Shown here: piece by piece, positions 56,511-64,000 of the stretch | How the letters are laid out: each line of letters begins with the position of its first letter | Numbering within the stretch: position 1 is the first letter of the stretch | NCBI RefSeq assembly: GCF_013404595.1 | Contig: NZ_JABVAX010000005.1 | Coordinates: 44,777 to 108,776, forward strand | From: Jannaschia marina | GTDB taxonomy: Bacteria > Pseudomonadota > Alphaproteobacteria > Rhodobacterales > Rhodobacteraceae | Reading direction: 5' to 3' | Length of the DNA stretch: 64,000 nucleotides | Translations under genes and position numbers: made by a program | Notes under the pieces: generated by a model | The model's database searches: none | What the model saw: the letters and a program-made list of their open reading frames with translations, nothing else | Told to the model about the DNA's origin: nothing

Positions 56511-56558
56511 TCAGGAGCGGGTAAGAAGCAGGTCCAGGATCATGCGGCTCTTCGTCAT
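56511..56558 (-). CDS. leuL: leuA leader peptide (leucine attenuator)
   Basis: A 15-codon open frame encodes MTKSRMILDLLLTRS, with four leucines, three of them consecutive at positions 10-12. It ends 73 bases before leuA. Codons 6-8 (GATCCTG on the minus strand, 56541-56535) can pair with CAGGATC (56466-56460) just before the leuA ribosome-binding site, and CGGCGC/GCGCCG (56495-56500 with 56469-56474) forms an alternative inner hairpin. Ribosome stalling at the leucine codons would change which fold forms. There is no T-run, so control may be at leuA translation or by Rho. The putative -10 lies only six bases before the ATG, so the transcript is probably leaderless. Confidence 0.8.
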   Translation of the reverse strand: MTKSRMILDLLLTRS

Positions 56559-56564
56559 GGGCGC

Positions 56565-56592
56565 AGGATACGCAAAGACCCGGCGATGTGAA
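56565..56592 (-). promoter_or_regulatory. Promoter of the leuL-leuA transcript
   Basis: On the minus strand TTCACA (56592-56587) and TATCCT (56570-56565) are spaced 16 bases apart. The expected transcription start falls on or next to the leuL ATG at 56558. Confidence 0.6.
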
Positions 56593-56602
56593 GCCCCGAA
56601 AG

Positions 56603-57373
56603 TCAGAAGAGCATGCAATCGGCCCCGGGCGGCAGGGGGGCGGCCCCCTCGGGCAGCGTGGGCGCATAGTCGAAGGTCACGATCTCGGCTCCGCCGTCGA
56701 AGGCGATGAAGAGTTGGCCCGAGCCGGGCCGGATCGCCACGCCCTCGGGGTCGTCGCCGTATTCCCAGAGGCTCACGCGGGCCAGGAACGCCCCCTCGGC
56801 ATCGAATTCGTAGAGGCTGTTGGAGCCTTCGCGGTCGTCCACGATCAGCATGTGGCCGGTGCGCGGGTCGATGGCGATGCCCTGCGCCTCGCTCAGGGGC
56901 GGGTCGAGGTCCATCGTGTCGATGCGCTGCGTCAGGCGACCTTCGGGCGTGAACCACGACAGCCGCTCCGGGTCGTCCTCGACCGTGACGAGCTGGCCGT
57001 CGGCGGCGACCGCGATGCCCTCGGTATCGGCCCAGCCGTCGGAGACGCCGAAGGGCTCCCCCAGCGGGATACCGTCCTTCGTCACGCGCTGCAGCGATCC
57101 GCTTCCGTCGCCGAGGATCAGGTGATCGCCCTCGATGGCAATGGCCTTGATGCGGGCCATGTCGCTCGTGATGCGGCGCAGCTCTTCGCCCTGCAACGTC
57201 ACGAGAATCGCCTCGGGCCCCTCGTTCGCGATCCACAGGCCGCAGAACGTCGGGTCGTAGTCGAGGCTGGCCGGGCGGTTCAGGTCGTAGCGCCCGGTCT
57301 CCGTCAGCTCCAGCGCCGGCACCGGGCCGGCGGCGAGCATCAGGGGGATGGACAGTGTCAGGAGTATACGCAT
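56603..57373 (-). CDS. Secreted beta-propeller protein (SdiA-regulated/SMP-30-like)
   Basis: The 256-residue protein has a signal peptide (RILLTLSIPLMLAAGPVPA) and repeated propeller-type strands such as ILVTLQGEELRRITSDMARI, GWADTEGIAVAADGQLVTVE and LSEAQGIAIDPRTGHMLIVDD. It resembles the SdiA-regulated family of periplasmic propellers; NHL or SMP-30-like proteins are alternatives. The GxAIxPxTGxMLIVDD repeat recurs at least three times. It diverges from the SDR gene and is upstream of leuL on the same strand, but leuL has its own promoter. Confidence 0.78.
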   Translation of the reverse strand: MRILLTLSIPLMLAAGPVPALELTETGRYDLNRPASLDYDPTFCGLWIANEGPEAILVTLQGEELRRITSDMARIKAIAIEGDHLILGDGSGSLQRVTKDGIPLGEPFGVSDGWADTEGIAVAADGQLVTVEDDPERLSWFTPEGRLTQRIDTMDLDPPLSEAQGIAIDPRTGHMLIVDDREGSNSLYEFDAEGAFLARVSLWEYGDDPEGVAIRPGSGQLFIAFDGGAEIVTFDYAPTLPEGAAPLPPGADCMLF

Positions 57374-57483
57374 CCTCGTCTCCTTCCGAGTCAGGATGCG
57401 GTGCGTCCGGCAGCCCGTCAATCGCCCCGGCGTTGCGGCTCGCGCCACTGGACCTGCTCCGACCCCCGCCTATTTCGCCCGGG

Positions 57484-58131
57484 ATGACACATGCCCTCGT
57501 TCTCGGGGCCTCGGGCGGCATCGGTGCCGCTCTGGCCGATCACCTCTCCGCCGATCACGACGTCACGCGGCTATCGCGCAGCGACGACGGTCTCGACGTG
57601 ACCGACGAGGCCAGCGTCGAGGCCGCGCTCGCCGATCTCGCGCCGGTCGATATCGCCTTCGTCGCGACGGGCATCCTCGCGCCCGAGGGCGCGGAACCCG
57701 AGAAGTCGCTCGATGCGATCGCCGCCGAGGCCCTTGCACGCACCTTCGCCGTCAACGCCATCGGCCCCGCGCTCGTCCTCAAGCACCTCGCGCCCAAGCT
57801 GACCGACGCGGCCCGCGTCGGTGTCCTGACGGCACGCGTGGGCTCCATCGGCGACAACCGCATGGGCGGCTGGTACGCCTATCGCGCCGCCAAGGCCGCA
57901 GCGAACCAGATCACCCACGGGGCGGCGATCGAGATCGGGCGCAAGCGCAAGGGCGCGGTCGTCGTCGCGCTCCACCCCGGCACGGTCGAGACGCCCTTCA
58001 CCGCGGGCTACAAGGCCAAGAAGGTCACGCCGACGGAGGCGGCGGCGAACCTCGTGCGTGTGCTGACGGAGCTCGCGCCCGAGGACACGGGCGGCTTCTT
58101 CGACTACGCGGGCGAGCGCATCGAATGGTGA
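57484..58131 (+). CDS. Short-chain dehydrogenase/reductase (SDR) family oxidoreductase
   Basis: The 215-residue protein has the SDR cofactor motif GASGGIG at its N-terminus, NAIGPALVLKHL in place of the NAG-type strand, and the catalytic Tyr-Lys pair in YAYRAAKAAANQ. The next segment VVALHPGTVETPF is typical of the CsgA/sniffer-like SDR group. ATG 57484 places the cofactor loop near the N-terminus as usual. Its stop overlaps the photolyase start by seven bases, so the two are coupled and probably work in the same stress response. Confidence 0.88.
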   Translation: MTHALVLGASGGIGAALADHLSADHDVTRLSRSDDGLDVTDEASVEAALADLAPVDIAFVATGILAPEGAEPEKSLDAIAAEALARTFAVNAIGPALVLKHLAPKLTDAARVGVLTARVGSIGDNRMGGWYAYRAAKAAANQITHGAAIEIGRKRKGAVVVALHPGTVETPFTAGYKAKKVTPTEAAANLVRVLTELAPEDTGGFFDYAGERIEW

Positions 58132-59654
58132 GCCGCCTGATCCTCGTGCTGGGCGACCAGTTGTCGGACGATCTCTCGGCCCTGCGCGAAGCGTCGAAGG
58201 AGACGGACGTGGTCGTCATGGCCGAGGTGCAGGCCGAAACGGACTACGTGCCGCACCACCCGCGCAAGATCGCCTTTCTCTTCGCCGCGATGCGCAAGTT
58301 CGCCGCGCATCTGAAGACCGAGGGCTGGAGCGTGCGCTACACCTGCCTCGACGACGCGGAGAACACCCAGTCGATCCCCGGCGAGCTGATCCGCGCGGCG
58401 GAAGCGACGGGGGCCGAGGAGGTCATCGCGACCGAGCCCGGGGAGTTCCGGTTGATCTCGGCTCTCGAAGAGTGCCCCGTTCCCGTTCATCTCTTCCCCG
58501 ATGACAGGTTCCTGTGCTCCCATACCGAATTCGAGGGCTGGGCCGAGGGCCGCAAGGAGCTCCGGATGGAGTGGTTCTACCGCGAGATGCGGCGCAAGAC
58601 CGGGCTGATGATGGAGGGGGACAAGCCCGCGGGCGGTAAGTGGAACTACGACCACGACAACCGCAAGCGCGCGCCGAAGGGTCTCGCCCCGCCGGGGCCG
58701 CTGCGCCACGCGCCCGACAAGATGACCCGCGACGTGATCGAACTGGTGCGCGCGCGCTTCGGCAACCGCTGGGGCTCGCTCGACGACTTCTGGTTCGCCA
58801 CCACCCGGGAGGAGGCGCAGGCGAGCCTCGCGCATTTCGTGGAGCACTCCCTGCCGACCTTCGGCGACTATCAGGACGCCATGGTAGCGGGCGAGCCCTT
58901 CATGTTCCACGCGCTGCTGTCGCCCTACATCAATGCCGGGCTTCTGGGCTGGCGCGAGGTCTGCGAGGCGGCGGAAGCCGCGTGGAGCAAGGGCGACGTG
59001 CCGATCAACGCGGCCGAGGGCTTCATCCGGCAGATCATCGGCTGGCGCGAGTACATCCGCGGCGTCTACTTCCTCGAAGGCCCGGACTATCCGACGCGCA
59101 ACGAACTTGGGGCCACCCGCGCCCTGCCCGATTTCTACTGGGACGGCGACACCGACATGGCCTGCGTCTCGGAGGTGGTGCGGACCACGATGGCCGAGGC
59201 CTATGCCCACCACATCCAGCGGCTGATGGTGACGGGCAACTTCGCGCTGCTTGCGGGGCTCGACCCCGGGCAGGTCAGCGAGTGGTATCTGGTCGTCTAC
59301 GCCGATGCCTACGAATGGGTGGAAGCACCGAACGTCGTCGGGATGAGCCAGTTCGCCGACGGCGGCGTGGTGGCCTCCAAGCCCTATGTCTCGGGCGGCA
59401 ACTACATCAACAAGATGTCGGATTACTGCAAGGGATGCGCCTATTCCGTCAGCACGAAGACGGGCGACGGGGCCTGCCCGTTCAACCTGCTCTACTGGGA
59501 TTTCCTGAACCGGCATCGGGCGCGCTTCGAGGGCAACCCTCGCATGGCCCAGATGTATCGGACCTGGGACAGGATGGACGAGGACCGGCGCGAGACGGTG
59601 CTGGCCGAGGCAGGCGCGCTCCTCGACCGGCTCGACGCGGGGCAGCGCATCTGA
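58125..59654 (+). CDS. Iron-sulfur (6-4) photolyase / cryptochrome of the FeS-BCP class (PhrB/CryB type)
   Basis: The 509-residue protein belongs to the bacterial photolyases with FAD, a lumazine-type antenna and a [4Fe-4S] cluster, which repair (6-4) photoproducts. It has the N-terminal DLVLG-like start (LILVLGDQLSDDL), the INAAEGFIRQIIGWREYIRG segment and VGMSQFADGG near the FAD site. The four cluster cysteines are present at 347, 435, 438 and 451, with exactly the 88-3-13 spacing of Agrobacterium PhrB (350, 438, 441, 454). Relatives such as R. sphaeroides CryB also have signalling roles. ATG 58125 overlaps the SDR stop; GTG 58128 is an alternative. Confidence 0.93.
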   Translation: MVSRLILVLGDQLSDDLSALREASKETDVVVMAEVQAETDYVPHHPRKIAFLFAAMRKFAAHLKTEGWSVRYTCLDDAENTQSIPGELIRAAEATGAEEVIATEPGEFRLISALEECPVPVHLFPDDRFLCSHTEFEGWAEGRKELRMEWFYREMRRKTGLMMEGDKPAGGKWNYDHDNRKRAPKGLAPPGPLRHAPDKMTRDVIELVRARFGNRWGSLDDFWFATTREEAQASLAHFVEHSLPTFGDYQDAMVAGEPFMFHALLSPYINAGLLGWREVCEAAEAAWSKGDVPINAAEGFIRQIIGWREYIRGVYFLEGPDYPTRNELGATRALPDFYWDGDTDMACVSEVVRTTMAEAYAHHIQRLMVTGNFALLAGLDPGQVSEWYLVVYADAYEWVEAPNVVGMSQFADGGVVASKPYVSGGNYINKMSDYCKGCAYSVSTKTGDGACPFNLLYWDFLNRHRARFEGNPRMAQMYRTWDRMDEDRRETVLAEAGALLDRLDAGQRI

Positions 59655-59769
59655 TGCGGGGGACCGCATCTGAGGCACGACAAGACCGCCGATTTACCCG
59701 ACACACGCCGCAATTGTGCCGCGTCCGTCCGCCACCTTCGGGGCAAGAAACGCGACCCGAGGCTTCGAC

Positions 59770-60399
59770 ATGCAACTCGACCGACTGATGACCAAGACCG
59801 TGACCCGCCTCGCCAAGGCGGGCATCGCGGGGCTGCGGCAGACCCCGGCGACCGAGCGGCCCGCGAAAGCCCCCGCGGGCGATCTGCGCGGCTCCGGCAG
59901 CTGGGCGAACGAATGGGCCGGGGCCCGCGCCGCCGTCGCCCGCGCCAAGGCCATGGCAACCCCGGCGAAGGCCCGCAAGGCGAAGGCGACGCCGGCGCAG
60001 GACGCGCCTGCCGACACCATCCCGGAAGGCACGGTGCGGGCCAGGCCGCTGATGTCGACCCGCGACGTGAAGCTGCACAACTGGATCGCCGACCGCCTGG
60101 AGGCCGAGGCCCCCTGCTGCTCGCTCCATGCGGGTGTGGCGCTCGGCTCGTTCCTGACGGCCGACACCGCGCATGAGAGCCACGATCCGCTCGCCGGTCT
60201 CGCCGCAGACATGCTCATCATCGACGAGACCGGTCAGCCGATCGCCGCGCTCATCCGCGAGGATGCCGCGGATCCGTCAAAGCAGCTTCTGCTGATCGAC
60301 GCGCTGCTCGACGCCGACGTACCGATCATCGACATCCAGCCGCGCCCCTCGCTCGCCAAGCTCTGGGACGCGATCGCCGAGGCGCTGCCCGAAGGCTAA
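59770..60399 (+). CDS. DUF2726-like protein
   Basis: The 209-residue protein has a basic Ala/Lys-rich N-terminal half (about residues 1-100), probably disordered. The C-terminal half reads like the DUF2726 nuclease-related fold: KLHNWIADRLEAEAPCCSLH, ADMLIIDETGQPIAALI, QLLLIDALLDADVPIIDI. DUF2726 members usually keep D...ExK-type residues; here only parts are visible, so this is a tentative match. GAGG precedes the ATG. It converges with the MORN gene and overlaps it by four bases. Confidence 0.62.
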   Translation: MQLDRLMTKTVTRLAKAGIAGLRQTPATERPAKAPAGDLRGSGSWANEWAGARAAVARAKAMATPAKARKAKATPAQDAPADTIPEGTVRARPLMSTRDVKLHNWIADRLEAEAPCCSLHAGVALGSFLTADTAHESHDPLAGLAADMLIIDETGQPIAALIREDAADPSKQLLLIDALLDADVPIIDIQPRPSLAKLWDAIAEALPEG

Positions 60400-61877
60400 C
60401 CGTCGCTGCCCGCGGGGGCCGGTGTGCCCGGAGCCTCGGCCCCTTCGGCTGCGGGCGGTGTTTCGACCGGAGCGACATCGGCACCGGCGGCCGGGGCCTC
60501 GCGCTCGGCCAGCGCCCCGTCCGCCCACCGCCCGGTCTCGACCTGGCCGGTCGCGTATTCCATCGTCCCCGGCCCCTCGCGCCGCCCGGCCACGAAGGAG
60601 CCGGTGTAGACGTCGCCGTTGGCATAGGTCGCCACGCCCTCGCCGTGGATCTCCCCGCCCTGCCAGCCGCCGGTATAGGTAAAGCCGTCGGCCATCGTGA
60701 TCGTGCCCTGCCCCGCGCGCTGCCCGCCCGCGAAGCCACCCGCATAGACCGTGCCGTCGGCATAGGTCGCACGGCCCTCGCCGTCGCGCAGCCCCTCGGC
60801 CCATTCGCCCTCGTAGCGGTAACCGTCGGAGAAGGTCATCACGCCCTGCCCGTGGTTCTGCGCGTTCTTGAAGCCACCCTCGTAGATCAGGCCATTGGGA
60901 TAGACCGCCCGGCCCTCGCCCTCGATCACGCCCCCGACCCAGTCGCCTTCGTAGGTGGCACCGTCGACATAGGTGATCTTGCCCGTCCCATGGGCCAGAT
61001 CGTCGGCGAAACTGCCGACATAGACCGAACCGTCGGGATAGGTGACCTCGCCCTCGCCCTCGATCCGGCCCGCGACCCACCCGCCGGTGTAGACATAGCC
61101 GTCGGTGCCCCGGAACGTCCCCTCGCCGTGGCGCAGGTCGTTGGCGAAGGTGCCCTCGTAGGTGTCGCCGTTGGCATAGGTGACCTTGCCCGTCCCCTCG
61201 CGCTTGCCGGCGACGAGCGTGCCCTCGTAGACGTCGCCGTTCGCCTGCCGCAGGGTGCCGGTGCCGTTGATCTGCCCGTTCTCCCAGGTGCCCTCGTAGG
61301 TCAGACCGTCGGGCGTGCGCAGCGTCCCCTGCCCCGAACGGACGTTGCCGGCCATCTCGCCCTCGTAGGTGGAGCCGTCGGGATAGGTGATGCGGCCCGC
61401 GCCTTCCTTCCGGCCGGCGACCCAGCCGCCCTCGTAGCGATAGCCGTTCGGGGCCTCCATCACGCCCTGGCCGTCGTGGACGGCGTTCTCGAAGCTGCCG
61501 GTGTAGCGCGTGCCGTTGGCGTAGTCGGCGACGCCCTCGCCCTCGATCCGGCCGTCGACCCATTCGCCGGTATAGGTCGCCCCGTCGGCGAAGGTGATCG
61601 TGCCCGTGCCGTTCGGCTCGCCGCGGGCGAATTCCCCCTCGTAGATCGAGCCGTCGGGGAACTGCGCCCGGCCTTGGCCCACGATCTCGCCGTTGGCCCA
61701 TTCGCCCGTGTAGGTGTAGCCCGACGGCAGCGTGTAGGTGCCCGTGCCGTGCTGCTTGCCGTCGAGGAACGTCCCCTCGTAGACGCCCCCGCCGTCGTAT
61801 TGCTTGGTGATGACCTCCTGCGCGCCGGCCGCCTGCGCCGCCATCGCCAGGAGGACTGCTCCGATCAGCCTCTTCAT
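60396..61877 (-). CDS. Secreted MORN-repeat protein with 19 repeats
   Basis: The 493-residue protein has a signal peptide (KRLIGAVLLAMAAQAAGA) and then 19 consecutive 23-residue MORN repeats of the form xDGxxYEGxxxxGxxxGxGxxxY, from about residue 25 to 465, followed by a Glu/Ala/Pro-rich tail. Consecutive repeats make an extended beta sheet; eukaryotic MORN proteins bind phospholipids or proteins, while the bacterial role is unknown. The repeats appear as an approximately 69-bp periodicity in the DNA. It converges with the DUF2726-like gene and diverges from nadE. Confidence 0.9.
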   Translation of the reverse strand: MKRLIGAVLLAMAAQAAGAQEVITKQYDGGGVYEGTFLDGKQHGTGTYTLPSGYTYTGEWANGEIVGQGRAQFPDGSIYEGEFARGEPNGTGTITFADGATYTGEWVDGRIEGEGVADYANGTRYTGSFENAVHDGQGVMEAPNGYRYEGGWVAGRKEGAGRITYPDGSTYEGEMAGNVRSGQGTLRTPDGLTYEGTWENGQINGTGTLRQANGDVYEGTLVAGKREGTGKVTYANGDTYEGTFANDLRHGEGTFRGTDGYVYTGGWVAGRIEGEGEVTYPDGSVYVGSFADDLAHGTGKITYVDGATYEGDWVGGVIEGEGRAVYPNGLIYEGGFKNAQNHGQGVMTFSDGYRYEGEWAEGLRDGEGRATYADGTVYAGGFAGGQRAGQGTITMADGFTYTGGWQGGEIHGEGVATYANGDVYTGSFVAGRREGPGTMEYATGQVETGRWADGALAEREAPAAGADVAPVETPPAAEGAEAPGTPAPAGSDG

Positions 61878-62027
61878 GCCCTGCCCCCTGTGCCTGTTCT
61901 TGGCGCAGAGGCTAGGGAATACGGCCCGGTCAGGCAACGCAAGAAGCTGCGCCATATGGCCGTCGGCGCTTCCCCCCACCGCCGCCGCGCGCTAGGTGCC
62001 CCGAGGCAGCACGCACCAGAGGCCTCG

Positions 62028-63692
62028 ATGACCGACACTTTCCGCCTGACGCTCGCGCAGTTGAACCCCGTGATGGGCGACCTCGAGGGCAACGCCGACC
62101 GCGCCCGCGCCGCCTGGGCCGAGGCACGTTCCGCCGGGGCCGACATGGTCGCCCTGCCGGAGATGTTCCTCACGGGCTATCAGCCGCAGGATCTCGTGCG
62201 CAAACCGGCCTTCGTCGCCCACGCGCGCGACGTTCTGATGCGGCTCGTGGCGGACTGCGCCGATGGCCCCGCGCTCGCCCTCGGCCTCGCCCATTGGCCG
62301 GAGGGGGAGGAGAAGCCCTTCAACTCCTACGTCGTCGCGCAGGGCGGCACGGTGGTCGCCGAGATCCACAAGCACCACCTGCCGAACTACAAGGTCTTCG
62401 ACGAGAAGCGGTTCTTCCTCTCCGGCGACGTCTCCGGTCCCTATTCCATCGGGCCGGTCCGCCTCGGCACGCCGATCTGCGAGGACGCCTGGTTCGACGA
62501 CGTGACGGAGACCCTGGCCGAGACCGGTGCCGAGATCCTGCTGGTGCCGAACGGCTCGCCCTATTTCCGAGGCAAGCAGGACGTGCGCTATGGCCACATG
62601 GTCGCGCGCACGGTCGAGACGGGTCTGCCGCTCGTCTACCTCAACCTCGTCGGCGGGCAGGACGACCAGGTCTTCGACGGGGCGAGCTTCGTGCTCAACC
62701 CCGGCGGGGCGCTGATGCAGCAGCTCGGCTCCTTCGCCGAGGAGATGCGCCACGTCGACTTCACCCGCACGGCCGACGGCTGGCGCGCGCAGGAGGGCGA
62801 GAAGGTCGCGCAACCGCATGGCCCAGGTGCCGACTACGCGGCGATGGTGTGCGCCCTGGGCGACTACATGGGCAAGGCCGGGTTCGAACGCGCCATCCTC
62901 GGCCTCTCGGGCGGCGTCGACTCGGCGCTCGTCGCGGCGATCGCCGTGGATGCGCTCGGGCCGGAAAACGTGCATTGCCTGATGCTGCCGTCGGAATACA
63001 CCTCCGAACATTCGCTCGAGGACGCACGCGGCGTGGCCGAACGGCTCGGCTGCCGGCTCGACACCTTGCCCATCTCCGGCCCCCGTGCGGCAGTGACCGA
63101 GGCCCTCGGGCCGCTCTTCGAGGGCACGACCCCGGACCTGACGGAGGAGAACATCCAGTCGCGCCTGCGCGGTCTCCTGCTGATGGCGATGTCGAACAAG
63201 TTCGGCGCGATGCTCCTGACCACGGGCAACAAATCCGAGGTGGCCGTGGGCTACGCCACGATCTACGGCGACATGTCGGGGGGCTACAATCCGGTCAAGG
63301 ATCTCTACAAGACCGACCTCTTCGAGGTCTGCCGCTGGCGTAACGCGCAGACGGAGCACGATTTCGCGGGACCGACGGGCGAGGTCATGCCGCCGCGCGT
63401 GATCGACAAGCCGCCCTCGGCCGAGCTGCGGGCGGATCAGAAGGACGAGGACAGCCTGCCGCCCTATCCGGTGCTCGACGACATCCTGAAACGGCTCATC
63501 GACGAGGAGCAATCCGTCGCGGAGGTCGTCGCCGCCGGCCACGACCGCGAGACGGTGAAGCATGTCGAACGGCTGATCTACCTGTCGGAATACAAGCGCT
63601 TCCAGTCCGCCCCCGGCGCGCGGCTGTCGCAGCGGGCGTTCTGGCTCGACCGGCGCTATCCCATCGTCAACCGCTGGCGCGATCCGTCCTGA
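62028..63692 (+). CDS. nadE: Glutamine-dependent NAD(+) synthetase
   Basis: NadE amidates nicotinate adenine dinucleotide to NAD with glutamine-derived ammonia. The 554-residue protein has an N-terminal nitrilase-type glutaminase with Glu45, Lys115 and nucleophile Cys151 in PICEDAWF, and a C-terminal ATP pyrophosphatase domain with P-loop SGGVDS at 294-299. GGCCTC is a weak ribosome-binding site before the ATG at 62028. It has its own promoter region in the gap shared with the MORN gene. Confidence 0.96.
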   Translation: MTDTFRLTLAQLNPVMGDLEGNADRARAAWAEARSAGADMVALPEMFLTGYQPQDLVRKPAFVAHARDVLMRLVADCADGPALALGLAHWPEGEEKPFNSYVVAQGGTVVAEIHKHHLPNYKVFDEKRFFLSGDVSGPYSIGPVRLGTPICEDAWFDDVTETLAETGAEILLVPNGSPYFRGKQDVRYGHMVARTVETGLPLVYLNLVGGQDDQVFDGASFVLNPGGALMQQLGSFAEEMRHVDFTRTADGWRAQEGEKVAQPHGPGADYAAMVCALGDYMGKAGFERAILGLSGGVDSALVAAIAVDALGPENVHCLMLPSEYTSEHSLEDARGVAERLGCRLDTLPISGPRAAVTEALGPLFEGTTPDLTEENIQSRLRGLLLMAMSNKFGAMLLTTGNKSEVAVGYATIYGDMSGGYNPVKDLYKTDLFEVCRWRNAQTEHDFAGPTGEVMPPRVIDKPPSAELRADQKDEDSLPPYPVLDDILKRLIDEEQSVAEVVAAGHDRETVKHVERLIYLSEYKRFQSAPGARLSQRAFWLDRRYPIVNRWRDPS

Positions 63693-64000
63693 CCGACCGG
63701 TGCCCACGGTCGGCACCATGCGTATTTCGGGCCAGAGGAAGTCGGAGGGAGCGCCCCGCGCCCGGCATTCGCTTGGCGGCACGGGCCGCGGGGCGAGGAG
63801 CGGGCGATGCCCGTTTCCACTGGCGCGGTCATCGGCTCGCCAGCCTGTACCGCGGGGGTCTTCTGACACGGTGACCTTTAACAACTGGTTATCGTGACGG
63901 CGACACATCGACCGTCCCAGGATCCGGACAATCAATCAGCATCTACGACACGGCACATGCCAAGGTCGCCCGATGCCATCCCGTCTCCCGCCCTTCCCAC
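63693..64000. other. Terminal intergenic region with a strong GC hairpin
   Basis: These 308 bases after nadE contain no credible gene. CGCCCCGCG (63752-63760) pairs perfectly with CGCGGGGCG (63787-63795), and the inner CCCG/CGGG extends the stem around one bulged C. No T-run follows, so it is not a simple terminator. The conspicuous block GTATTTCGGGCCAGAGGAAG (63722-63741) precedes it. The last 120 bases are less GC-rich and probably belong to the promoter of a gene beyond the window. Confidence 0.45.

Noticed and set aside
56434..56667. 77-codon minus-strand frame over the leuL region as an alternative leader
   Set aside because: It is Pro/Arg/Cys-rich, lacks a ribosome-binding site and overlaps the leuA start out of frame; the 15-codon leucine-rich frame explains the region better.
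60396..61877. CRISPR-like array suggested by regular spacing of similar sequences
   Set aside because: The 69-bp period is continuous, in frame and encodes MORN repeats; there are no unique spacers or cas genes.
61992..63935. 647-codon minus-strand frame opposite nadE
   Set aside because: Antisense shadow of an intact NadE with all catalytic residues.

Overview
The window is 64 kb of very GC-rich DNA, densely coding on both strands with short intergenic gaps. Gene content points to a chromosome of the Rhodobacteraceae (Rhodobacterales, Alphaproteobacteria): a bacterial NDUFA12 homologue next to a DUF2155 protein and accBC-aat, an [4Fe-4S] photolyase of the PhrB/CryB type, an alphaproteobacterial SinR-like XRE regulator, a leuA leader peptide and a class A RNase P RNA. 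I see no rRNA, insertion sequence, CRISPR array or convincing prophage. It looks like a stable core region with a few lineage-specific genes.

Layout: 141-7607 is a complete branched-chain-amino-acid-type ABC importer (Tat-exported binding protein, two permeases, two ATPases) in line with acetyl-CoA synthetase. 7720-8730 holds two low-complexity unknown proteins. 8867-12597 carries accB, accC, a lipoprotein, aat, and on the other strand DUF2155 and NDUFA12. 12755-13264 is an EF-hand gene split by an in-frame amber codon. 13324-18545 has metY, a 1009-residue membrane protein that looks like a GspL-GspC fusion, an ArsC/YffB-like reductase and a cold-shock protein. 18654-24267 (minus) has an acyl-CoA ligase, an unusual multi-hairpin element, a DUF2867-VOC fusion coupled to an ABC exporter, tRNA-Gly(TCC) and an SRPBCC protein.

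24382-29593 (plus) encodes gatC-gatA, an Excalibur-like lipoprotein, an amidase, RNase P RNA, a small unknown protein, L33 and a GNAT acetyltransferase. 29596-34747 (minus) has the DUF1501/DUF1800 pair, aspS and a HAD-like protein lacking the catalytic aspartates. carB, a KAS III-like enzyme, a putative DNA-binding protein and tdk follow. 40848-43367 (minus) has 8-oxoguanine deaminase-type amidohydrolase, hisN-type phosphatase and the XRE regulator, which faces a quinone oxidoreductase across an operator-rich AT-rich gap. A LysR gene faces a Bax-inhibitor-1-type gene across a perfect T-N11-A box.

47728-53377 (minus) is the cell-elongation cluster mreB-mreC-mreD-mrdA(PBP2)-rodA, typical of a rod-shaped cell. 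It is followed by an ArsR-ArsC fusion, leuA with a leucine-rich leader peptide, a periplasmic beta-propeller protein, an SDR overlapping the photolyase, a DUF2726-like protein, a 19-repeat MORN protein and nadE. The final 300 bases hold a strong GC hairpin and no gene.

The most interesting items are the GspL/GspC-like orphan fusion, the multi-hairpin element at 20725-20843, the HAD pseudoenzyme, the leaderless-looking leuL, the operator cluster before the XRE gene, and the split EF-hand gene. No search or alignment could be run; family assignments rest on motifs recognised by eye.
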